Assembly (NCBI RefSeq): GCF_001659685.2
Contig: NZ_LXYE02000035.1
Span: forward strand, 62,001-126,000
Direction of reading: 5' to 3'
Length of the DNA: 64,000 nt
Source: Labilibacter marinus
Lineage (GTDB): Bacteria; Bacteroidota; Bacteroidia; Bacteroidales; Marinilabiliaceae
This document shows positions 27,689-34,734 of the stretch, in pieces. A model generated the notes under the pieces. It saw only the letters and a program-made list of their open reading frames with translations, searched no databases and was not told the origin of the DNA. Numbering within the stretch: the first letter of the stretch is position 1; the number at the start of each line of letters is the position of its first letter. A program made the translations under genes and the position numbers.

Positions 27689-28468
27689 TCAAAGTCGATT
27701 ATTTTTAAAACTCCGTTTTCTAGGATTATTTATTATCCTATTCAGATTTTGATTTGAAATTCTTGTCTTATGCTCAAGAATGATGTTTCTAATGTTAGGA
27801 ATATATTTATAAATTAAATCGTCAAATCCATTGTCATTATGGACTTTAATGAATTCTTGACGAGAAAAAGATATTAAATATGCTTTATCCTTTATCCCCA
27901 AGGGTAAAAGAAACCAAAGAATCGATTGATTTAATTCATAAAAGTCGAAAAACACAGGTGCTTCACAATTCATCCATTCTTTTAATAGTCGAGATTCCTC
28001 TGGAAAATTTATTTTTCGAATATTTACATTTCCAACAGGTGCTTGTGAACTTTCTTGTAATACTTTCTGAAATTGTTTTTTGTCCGTTTTTCTTCTTAAA
28101 CCATCTATGACCCAAACCAATTTGGAGTAAAATCTATTTCTGGAATTTCGTTCTTCAGGCTTGATAAATGAATGCTGAAATTCTAAAACCCAATCTTTTT
28201 TTGTTTTCACATCGGCAATATGTTTTTCTCCAGTGTTGTCATGATGAATAATTTCCTGCCATTCCTTTGGGAAATTATTTTTCCAGTTTCTATGCCATTC
28301 TGTTTCGTTTTCCCACCAAATATCGCAATTCCGTGTTCCTTTATGCGCCCAGTGATTAATATTTACATCTCCACATTTTGCGATTAGTTCTGAATTGCAA
28401 TTAGGACAAATACCTTTTCCACCTTTAAAGGCTTCTGTTTTATTTTCTCCTATAAACGCATATTTCAT
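27689..28468 (-). CDS. Cassette gene 3: CoiA-like predicted nuclease
   Basis: 259 residues. The N-terminal treble-clef zinc site is CPNCNSELIAKCG (21-33) with HWAHKGTRNC following. The nuclease core has TEWHRNWKNNFP (56-67), then HIADVKTKKDWVLEFQHSFI, where the Asp and the Glu-x-Gln of the PD-(D/E)xK-type fold are visible. This arrangement is that of competence protein CoiA-like family proteins, predicted nucleases found in transforming bacteria and on mobile DNA. The remaining C-terminal half is not recognised. The unit is bracketed by the perfect inverted pair GTTGTAGTGC (27662-27671) and GCACTACAAC (28500-28509). A DNA-processing or defence role is inference. Confidence 0.75.
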   Translation of the reverse strand: MKYAFIGENKTEAFKGGKGICPNCNSELIAKCGDVNINHWAHKGTRNCDIWWENETEWHRNWKNNFPKEWQEIIHHDNTGEKHIADVKTKKDWVLEFQHSFIKPEERNSRNRFYSKLVWVIDGLRRKTDKKQFQKVLQESSQAPVGNVNIRKINFPEESRLLKEWMNCEAPVFFDFYELNQSILWFLLPLGIKDKAYLISFSRQEFIKVHNDNGFDDLIYKYIPNIRNIILEHKTRISNQNLNRIINNPRKRSFKNNRL

Positions 28469-28499
28469 TTTGTTCCTAAGTTTCTATGTATGGTTAAAT

Positions 28500-28780
28500 G
28501 CACTACAACTCCCAAGCATAATCACCTAGGTGCGTTTATTTTTCTTTTATATTAACTAAAGGTGTACAATACATGCCTTATGGGCATAGATAACACACCT
28601 AAATATGTTTGATTAATTTATTTAAATCTCTTAGCTCACAAAATTCCCAGAGCAAAATATACCCACTCTGAGGAAATATCTCCACGCAATTTAGCATTAT
28701 ATACTATTAATCATATAGATTATTTCATATCGATAAATATTCTAAATAAGCCTTTGTGTTTTATATTTACCCGAGCACAA
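28500..28780. other. Right edge of the cassette array, no gene
   Basis: It begins with GCACTACAAC, the partner of the box at 27662. A full attC-like palindrome was not found to its right. There is a stem AGGTGT/ACACCT (28560-28600) with an inner TGCC/GGCA, and otherwise AT-rich sequence. This could be the old insertion-site end of the array, but there is no integrase gene. Confidence 0.4.
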
Positions 28781-28935
28781 AACCAGCCAACCTGTCACCT
28801 AAACCAGCCAACCCGTCATATTTACGGGCAAAAACATAAGCTAAACCAGCCAACCCGTCATATTTACCAACTAAAACACCAGTTAAACCGGTCAACCTGT
28901 CATATTTACCATTGAAAACACCTCTAAAACCGCTG
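28781..28935. repeat. Degenerate tandem repeat with 21-bp period (array 1)
   Basis: The phrase AAACCAGCCAACCCGTCAT and variants recurs with its CC start at 28783, 28804, 28846 and 28888. Weaker copies fall exactly in phase at 28825, 28867, 28909 and 28930. All spacings are 21 or 42 bases. The units differ by substitutions only, with the phase kept. There is no open frame through it, and it ends 35 bases before a strong stem-loop. Confidence 0.8.
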
Positions 28936-28969
28936 CATTACTAGCTTCCAGTTGTAAAACCTATTAAAC

Positions 28970-29003
28970 AAAACAAGGGTTGAATAGCTTCAACCCTTGT
29001 TTT
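28970..29003. terminator. Strong stem-loop, bidirectional terminator-like
   Basis: AAACAAGGGTTGAA (28971-28984), loop TAGC, and TTCAACCCTTGTTT (28989-29002) form a perfect 14-bp stem, 15 with the outer A-T pair, flanked by T-rich sequence on the plus side. The only known transcript approaching it comes from the AraC gene on the minus strand, about 300 bases away. Confidence 0.7.
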
Positions 29004-29068
29004 AAATTCTCTATTATCTCGTAAAACTATTCTCAATTGAAATAACTTCTTTTGTCTCAAGCCGACAG

Positions 29069-29246
29069 GCTTTTCCTTTCTTCCTTCAGTCGAAGAAAGG
29101 AAACAAAGAAGACCGCCACTGCTGATAAAATGGCTAAAAATCAAATCATTTCACTAAAATCAAAGAACTCGCTTCGCTCAAACAGCTTTGATTTTTACGT
29201 TACATTTTTCGATTTTCTTAACGCACTTTATCAGAGGTGGAAAAGC
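29069..29246. repeat. Nested cruciform-like palindrome of about 180 bp
   Basis: Outer arms GCTTTTCC (29069-29076) and GGAAAAGC (29239-29246) enclose CCACTGCTGATAAA (29116-29129) paired with TTTATCAGAGGTGG (29227-29240), and the innermost stem AAAATCAAAG (29156-29165) with CTTTGATTTT (29186-29195). A separate perfect 9-bp hairpin CCTTTCTTC/GAAGAAAGG lies at 29075-29100. The short open frames here are by-products of the palindrome. Confidence 0.65.
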
Positions 29247-29309
29247 AACTTCTCTTTGTGTGAAACAAACTATAGACCTTATAATAAAGCATAAAGATTA
29301 CTAAAACAT

Positions 29310-30167
29310 TTATTCGCTCAGTAATGAAGTTTTATAGGCCTTGGGCGTTACGCCTTTTATTTCTTTAAACCTGCGATTAAAATAAGCCAGGTTCTCATAC
29401 CCCACCTCATACGCAATTTCCGAAACGCTTTTTTTAGAAGTCACCAATAACTCACAGGCCTTACTCACGCGCAATTGATTCAGGTAATGCGAAAAAGTAA
29501 CACCCGTTTGTGCCTTAAAAAAATTACAAAAGCCCGAACGGCTCATTCCAACATGTTCCGATAAAGTAGAAATTCCAATATTATTCAGGTAATGAACGGC
29601 CAGATAATCTAACACATGTTTAGTTTTATCATTATACACTTTTTTATTATCGTACTTTACGGTAGACAAGCGTTTATAGGTGCTATCCTCTTGCGCCAGC
29701 ACTTCTAGTATTTTAAAAAGCGATAAATAATTGCTTAAGCTGGGCGTAATCGTCATACGCTCCAATATTTCACGAACAGCTATATTTGTATCTCCCACTA
29801 ACTCTATTCCATATTTTATTTGCTCCAATACCAAACCAAGCTGAGCAAATTCAGGAAACTGACTATTACTTTCGAATATGGAGTTTGAAAACAGAACTGC
29901 AATGGTTTCAATGGGATATTCCTCATCGGCATCCACCCCGCCTAATTCGTGGTAATGCGGCAATCCAGGGCCTAAAATAACTATTTCACCCGCCTGATAG
30001 TTATTAATGTGATTACCAATAACCCGCAAACCAAAACTCTTTTTTATATAAATAATCTCGTAATCGGGATGGTAATGATGCGGCGCATAAAAACTCTTTA
30101 GCTTATCGTTTTTCACCAATACACTCTGACCTTCTGATTTTACTACTGGTTTTAATTTTGCTCGCAT
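29310..30167 (-). CDS. AraC family transcriptional regulator, likely of uxaBA
   Basis: 285 residues. An N-terminal cupin (about 25-110; APHHYHPDYEIIYI and ILGPGLPHYHEL) is the sugar-binding part. Two helix-turn-helix motifs lie at about 185-280 (GISTLSEHVGMSRSGFCNFF and SVSEIAYEVGYENLAYFNRRFK). It is divergent from uxaB with 167 bases between. A 9-bp direct repeat spaced 21 bp sits just upstream of the uxaB -33 element, the usual placement for an AraC-type activator. It probably activates hexuronate catabolism on binding an intermediate. The ligand is inferred. Confidence 0.9.
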   Translation of the reverse strand: MRAKLKPVVKSEGQSVLVKNDKLKSFYAPHHYHPDYEIIYIKKSFGLRVIGNHINNYQAGEIVILGPGLPHYHELGGVDADEEYPIETIAVLFSNSIFESNSQFPEFAQLGLVLEQIKYGIELVGDTNIAVREILERMTITPSLSNYLSLFKILEVLAQEDSTYKRLSTVKYDNKKVYNDKTKHVLDYLAVHYLNNIGISTLSEHVGMSRSGFCNFFKAQTGVTFSHYLNQLRVSKACELLVTSKKSVSEIAYEVGYENLAYFNRRFKEIKGVTPKAYKTSLLSE

Positions 30168-30209
30168 ATCATAATTTCATTTTACAAATACAAATGTAGT
30201 CATTTATAA

Positions 30210-30239
30210 AATATAGTATCAGTCAATATAAATATAGTA
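30210..30239 (+). promoter_or_regulatory. Candidate AraC-type operator for uxaBA
   Basis: AATATAGTA occurs twice in direct orientation, at 30210-30218 and 30231-30239, exactly 21 bp apart, and the second copy ends one base before the uxaB -33 element. Two half-sites two helical turns apart beside the promoter are typical for AraC family activators. Confidence 0.6.
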
Positions 30240-30240
30240 C

Positions 30241-30271
30241 TTGAGCCCATCTTAAATAGCCCATACATTTG
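30241..30271 (+). promoter_or_regulatory. Bacteroidota-type promoter of uxaBA
   Basis: TTG (30241-30243), 20 bases, then TACATTTG (30264-30271) match the TTG/TAnnTTTG consensus of the primary sigma factor. The predicted start of transcription is near 30277, giving a leader of about 58 bases before the uxaB ATG. Confidence 0.75.
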
Positions 30272-30334
30272 TAGGGTAATTTTTACGCTTTTAAGGCGAG
30301 TTATAAACTATAAACAAACTAAGTAGCAATAAAT

Positions 30335-31786
30335 ATGGATAACGCTAGTCAATTACCACAACTAAACAGGACTACCTATAACACATCAAAACAATATCCT
30401 GTAAAGGTTTTACAGTTTGGCGAGGGTAACTTTTTACGTGCCTTTGTTGACTGGATGATACACAAAGCCAATAACAGCATTAACTTAAATGCAGGTGTAG
30501 TGGTTGTTCAGCCACTCGAAAGAGGTATGGTTGATTTACTTCAAAAACAGGATAACCTATACCATGTTGCTTTAGAAGGAATAAAGGATGGCCAGCCTGT
30601 TAAGGAATCTGAATTAATTGACTGTATTATTGACGCCATAAATCCTTATGCTGAGTATGAAAAATACCTCAATTATATCCTTCATCCAGAACTAGAATTA
30701 GTTGTATCTAATACTACCGAGGCAGGAATTTCCAGAATAGATAATGAAGATATTAATGCGGCGCCACCAAAGTCGTTTCCGGGTAAGGTTTGTCAGCTTT
30801 TGTATAAACGTTTTCAGCATTTTAATGGCGCATCCGATAAAGGATTAACTTTTTTCTGTTGCGAGCTAATTGAACACAATGGCAGTAAATTAAAAGAGAT
30901 TGTGTTAGAATTAGCGGCTTCTAATCAGCTAGAACCAGCATTTATTACTTGGTTAAACCAAAGCTGTTCGTTTTGCAATACACTGGTGGATAGAATTGTT
31001 CCTGGTTTTCCAAAAGACAATATTAAAAGCTTTCAGCAAGCCGTAGGATACGAGGATAACTTGATTGTTGTAGGAGAATATTTTCACCTTTGGGCCATTG
31101 AAGCACCCCAAGCGGTTCAGGCTAAATTCCCGTTCGACCAGGCTGGTTTAAATGTTGTTTGGTTAGATGATATGACGGCATTCCGCGATAAAAAAGTGAG
31201 GATTTTAAATGGATCGCACACCGCCCTTGTGCCTGTAGGTTTATTAAGCGGCCATCAAACAGTAAAAGAGGCTTTTGATGATAAAGTATTAGCAGACTTT
31301 ATACAACAGATGGTGAGCCAGGAGGTTATTCCATGCATTAAAGGAGACCAGGATGCTTTAAAAGTATTTGCCGATGAAATATTAGAGCGTTTTTACAATC
31401 CTTATGTGAAACACTTTATGAAAGATATTTCGCTGAATTCTATTTCGAAATGGATTACCAGAGACTACCCTTCTGTACAAGATTATCATCAGTTAAACGG
31501 GGCCATTCCTAAGCGACTTTCGTTTTCTTTAGCGGCCTTATTGGTTTTATATAGCCCGCATAATAACATTGATTTTACACCCAATGACACTGCTGAGCAT
31601 CTTGAGTTCATCAAAAGTGTTTGGGATTCCGATGCATCGAATGCCGAAAAAGTAAAGCAAATATTATCGAACGAAGGTGTGTGGAACGAAAACTTGTGCG
31701 CGCTTCCTGGTTTATGCGAATCGGTGACATCTTACCTCGAATCCATTTTAAAGCAAGGCATTAAAACCGCCATTCAATCTCTTTAG
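30335..31786 (+). CDS. uxaB: Tagaturonate reductase (altronate oxidoreductase)
   Basis: 483 residues, a normal length for the family. It belongs to the mannitol/altronate dehydrogenase family: the NAD-binding start VKVLQFGEGNFLRAFVDWMI is at about residues 24-43, VVSNTTEAGIS lies in the Rossmann domain, and LNGSHTALVPVGLLSGH is in the C-terminal catalytic domain. It reduces D-tagaturonate to D-altronate with NADH, the second step of galacturonate breakdown in the cytoplasm. It is followed after 33 bases by uxaA, so the two form an operon from the promoter at 30241. The first enzyme (UxaC isomerase) and the KDG kinase and aldolase are not in the window. Confidence 0.93.
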   Translation: MDNASQLPQLNRTTYNTSKQYPVKVLQFGEGNFLRAFVDWMIHKANNSINLNAGVVVVQPLERGMVDLLQKQDNLYHVALEGIKDGQPVKESELIDCIIDAINPYAEYEKYLNYILHPELELVVSNTTEAGISRIDNEDINAAPPKSFPGKVCQLLYKRFQHFNGASDKGLTFFCCELIEHNGSKLKEIVLELAASNQLEPAFITWLNQSCSFCNTLVDRIVPGFPKDNIKSFQQAVGYEDNLIVVGEYFHLWAIEAPQAVQAKFPFDQAGLNVVWLDDMTAFRDKKVRILNGSHTALVPVGLLSGHQTVKEAFDDKVLADFIQQMVSQEVIPCIKGDQDALKVFADEILERFYNPYVKHFMKDISLNSISKWITRDYPSVQDYHQLNGAIPKRLSFSLAALLVLYSPHNNIDFTPNDTAEHLEFIKSVWDSDASNAEKVKQILSNEGVWNENLCALPGLCESVTSYLESILKQGIKTAIQSL

Positions 31787-31819
31787 GCCTACGAGTATAA
31801 TGCCTATAAAACATACCAT

Positions 31820-33307
31820 ATGATAGAATATATAAAAATACATAAAGACGATAATGCTATCGTTGCCCTAAAAGATTTAACCCAAGGAACCGTGCTTGAT
31901 GTGGAAGGGACTAAAATTACCTTAATACAAGATGTTCCTGCAGCTCATAAAGTAGCCCTCCAGGATATACCAAGCGGAGAAATAGTTCGAAAATACGGTT
32001 TTCCTATAGGTCACGCTAAGGCGGATATAAAACAAGGTGAGCATATTCATACCCAAAATTTAAAAACTGGCTTAAGCGATAACCTTGAATATAGTTATTC
32101 GCCTACCCAAACTAAATTAGAAAGCGAAAAGAGCCCCAAAACTTTTCTGGGTTACCCCAGAAAAAATGGGGATGTTGGTATTCGTAACGAGCTTTGGATT
32201 ATCCCCACTGTAGGTTGTGTAAATGGGCAAGCCAAAAGAATTATTGAGCTGCTCAAGGCCGAAACAGATACTTCGCATATCGATGATATAATGGTATTAA
32301 GCCATCAGTATGGCTGTTCGCAATTAGGAGATGACCATAGTAATACGCGCAAAGCTTTAGCGGCAGCGGCTAATCATCCCAACGCAGGGGCCGTATTGGT
32401 GTTAGGCCTGGGTTGCGAAAACAATCAGATAAAAGAGCTGAAGGAAGAAATAGGTGAGTGCGATCAAGAGCGTGTTCGTTTTTTAGTTTCGCAAGACGTA
32501 GAGGATGAAGTAGAAACAGGTTTGCAGATAGTAAAAGAACTGGCCGCCATAATGAAAAACGACGAGCGCAGCCAAGTTCCTGTTGCTAAACTTAAAATAG
32601 GTTTAAAATGTGGCGGTAGTGATGCTTTTTCAGGTATTACGGCTAATCCTCTTCTGGGTGCTTTTTCCGATTGGTTAATTGCACAGGGAGGCAGCACCAT
32701 TTTAACCGAAGTACCCGAAATGTTTGGTGCTGAAACTACCTTAATGGATCGCGCTAAAGACGCCGTTGTTTTCGAGGATATTGTTACGCTCATTAACGAC
32801 TTTAAGGATTATTTTAGAAGAAACAATCAGGTGATTTACGAAAATCCCTCGCCTGGAAATAAAGCGGGCGGCATAACAACGCTCGAAGAAAAATCATTAG
32901 GCTGTGTACAAAAAGGCGGCGGCAGCACAGTTATTGATGTATTAAATTATGGTGATGCCATTAAAAAACCGGGTTTAAGTTTATTATGGTCGCCAGGAAA
33001 CGATTTAGTAGCTAGCTCTGCTCTTGCTCTATCCGGCTGTCAGATGGTGTTGTTTACCACAGGTAGAGGCACACCTTTCGGAAGTTTTGTTCCTACCATG
33101 AAAATATCGTCGAACTCATCCTTATTTAATCGCAAAAAAAATTGGATGGATTTTAATGCAGGAAGTCTACTCGAATCAAAATCGATGAAAGAATTGTGCG
33201 TTGAGCTTACCGACTTTATTATTGACATAGCCAGCGGACAAGAATTAAAGCACGAAATTTCAAATTTTAAAGAGTTAGCCATCTTTAAAAGTGGCGTAAC
33301 ATTATAA
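31820..33307 (+). CDS. uxaA: Altronate dehydratase
   Basis: 495 residues, full length. The N-terminal SAF domain (about 1-75) is followed by the large dehydratase part beginning GYPRKNGDVGIRNELWIIPTVGCVN (about 112-136), with LGLGCENNQ and LKCGGSDAFSGITANP downstream, conserved in altronate/galactarate dehydratases. It converts D-altronate to 2-keto-3-deoxygluconate using a metal. It completes the uxaBA operon. The pathway would feed uronic acid from pectin, ulvan or red-algal branches into central metabolism. Confidence 0.94.
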   Translation: MIEYIKIHKDDNAIVALKDLTQGTVLDVEGTKITLIQDVPAAHKVALQDIPSGEIVRKYGFPIGHAKADIKQGEHIHTQNLKTGLSDNLEYSYSPTQTKLESEKSPKTFLGYPRKNGDVGIRNELWIIPTVGCVNGQAKRIIELLKAETDTSHIDDIMVLSHQYGCSQLGDDHSNTRKALAAAANHPNAGAVLVLGLGCENNQIKELKEEIGECDQERVRFLVSQDVEDEVETGLQIVKELAAIMKNDERSQVPVAKLKIGLKCGGSDAFSGITANPLLGAFSDWLIAQGGSTILTEVPEMFGAETTLMDRAKDAVVFEDIVTLINDFKDYFRRNNQVIYENPSPGNKAGGITTLEEKSLGCVQKGGGSTVIDVLNYGDAIKKPGLSLLWSPGNDLVASSALALSGCQMVLFTTGRGTPFGSFVPTMKISSNSSLFNRKKNWMDFNAGSLLESKSMKELCVELTDFIIDIASGQELKHEISNFKELAIFKSGVTL

Positions 33308-33325
33308 AATGTTCGTTTGTAGTTG

Positions 33326-33355
33326 TTGGTTATTGGTATAATATCCTTTAACCAA
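33326..33355. terminator. Weak bidirectional stem-loop between uxaA and the convergent regulator
   Basis: TTGGTTA (33326-33332) pairs with TAACCAA (33349-33355) over a 16-base loop, between two convergent genes that end at 33307 and 33379. There is no clear U-tract. Confidence 0.4.
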
Positions 33356-33378
33356 TGACTATTAACTTATGACTTGAT

Positions 33379-34527
33379 TTAAAACGGCACTACCATTATG
33401 GTTTCTAACTTAAGGTTGGTTCGTTCTTTTCCTTTGGCTTTAAATAAAGCGGTAAAGCTCGTTTTATCTTTTAAATACATTTGCGTAAAAGCCTTCAAGG
33501 AATCTGTGTTGGTAAAGAACTCCACCGTTGCCATCACACCAATATCATGATCGGAGAAAAATAAGAATTGCTCCGTATTATTGGCTCCCGTAAATCTAGA
33601 AACAATCGTAAAATCAGAACTTTTATAATCACTTTTAACCACAATATTAGTGTCTTTAATGGATGGGTGATGACTAAACTCAACCATCATATCTTCAATT
33701 TTAAAATACGGATTCGCTTCATTAAACAAATACACAAAATTGGTTTGGTCTTTTAGTCGCCCAACGTATATGGTATTCCCGTCTTTAATATCTAAAAAGG
33801 AAGTTTGCGTGGCATATTTTATTTCAAAATCCTTACCCCACTGCGTTAAAAAACGAGATAAGTGATGCGTGGCATTCTCTGCCATTCGGGTGGAGTAGTT
33901 GAAATCCGCTAAAGTGGTCATATCTTTTAAGGCAGGATTTTCTTCAATCATTTTATAGTACTCCTCCGGACTGTTCACACTAAAATCCCGAGTCCATCCT
34001 TTAAGGCCAGAAATGGTTTGTCCTCCATAACCAAAAGCATCACCAATAAACAAGTTTGTGTTATGCTCATTTTTTATAAACCCCTTCCAAATGCGAGGTG
34101 CAGAATCAGGAAGTTTTGAAAAAACAAAAGCCGCCAAGGTTACCACAAGTAAAAAATACGGTAGCACTTGCTTATATCTACTGGTTGAAATCTGTTTACG
34201 ATTAATCTGCTGTTTCTCAAATTCTAAACTATACTGCCCTTTTTCTATTTTAAGATGCCACAATTCGCCAGCACCCTCAGCACCATAATATTTCGTCAGC
34301 TTATTTCGTAAATTATAAATATTTACCCTCACCCTAGGGTTGCTTTTATCCGAATCGGCTTTAGCGCCAAAAAACTCAATATCTATTATACCTTCTTTTA
34401 ATTCGCGCTCTTCAATATTAGCTTGTACCAGATACCTTAAAATAGCTATACTCGTAGGCGCATTTTTAAACGTATCGCTCTTTACAATTCGCTCTGTTAT
34501 TTCCAGTTTCTTTTCCTCGGAAAGCAT
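33379..34527 (-). CDS. ToxR-like membrane-anchored transcriptional regulator
   Basis: 382 residues. The N-terminal part (about 1-100) contains SIAILRYLVQANIEERELKEGII and NPRVRVNIYNLRNKLTKYY, the winged-helix form found at the start of many membrane-linked bacterial regulators and cyclases. One membrane helix (about 117-136, QVLPYFLLVVTLAAFVFS) is followed by a periplasmic domain of about 245 residues that I do not recognise. The layout, a cytoplasmic DNA-binding wing joined to a periplasmic sensor, is ToxR-like. It is divergent from the GH2-GH117-GH29-sulfatase cluster, with four CGTTA boxes at one-turn spacing in the shared intergenic region, so it is the likely regulator of that cluster. 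Confidence 0.75.
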   Translation of the reverse strand: MLSEEKKLEITERIVKSDTFKNAPTSIAILRYLVQANIEERELKEGIIDIEFFGAKADSDKSNPRVRVNIYNLRNKLTKYYGAEGAGELWHLKIEKGQYSLEFEKQQINRKQISTSRYKQVLPYFLLVVTLAAFVFSKLPDSAPRIWKGFIKNEHNTNLFIGDAFGYGGQTISGLKGWTRDFSVNSPEEYYKMIEENPALKDMTTLADFNYSTRMAENATHHLSRFLTQWGKDFEIKYATQTSFLDIKDGNTIYVGRLKDQTNFVYLFNEANPYFKIEDMMVEFSHHPSIKDTNIVVKSDYKSSDFTIVSRFTGANNTEQFLFFSDHDIGVMATVEFFTNTDSLKAFTQMYLKDKTSFTALFKAKGKERTNLKLETIMVVPF

Positions 34528-34609
34528 ATTACTTAATCACTAAAGTGCCAATTAATTGTTAATTTATGTATCTTATGCTATAACTCTGATATACTATTAA
34601 ATACAACAG

Positions 34610-34682
34610 CGTTAACAACCGTTATAGCTACCGTTAAAGCGACGTTAAAGGTAGTCAAATAATTGATTTTAGAGTAGATTTG
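34610..34682 (+). promoter_or_regulatory. Four helically phased CGTTA boxes and -7 element upstream of the GH2 cluster
   Basis: CGTTA occurs in direct orientation starting at 34610, 34620, 34632 and 34643 (CGTTAAC, CGTTATA, CGTTAAA, CGTTAAA), spaced 10, 12 and 11 bp, one helical turn each. A -7 element TAGATTTG follows at 34675-34682 with no TTG at the -33 distance, as expected for a promoter that needs an activator. The region is shared with the divergent ToxR-like gene. Confidence 0.6.
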
Positions 34683-34734
34683 GTAGAGGAAATAAAAAAT
34701 CCAGATGCATTCACAATCTGACAAATTAAAATCT

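Noticed and set aside
27456-27692. 78-codon open frame on the minus strand
   Set aside because: It lies wholly within palindrome D and overlaps the boundary boxes. Its composition follows the palindrome and there is no similarity to a protein family.
28781-28935. CRISPR array
   Set aside because: The period is 21 bp with drifting units and no constant repeat alternating with unique spacers. No cas gene is nearby. The same applies to 47314-47455.
29052-29294. 80-codon plus-strand frame
   Set aside because: It lies inside the nested palindrome at 29069-29246 and is low in protein-like signal.
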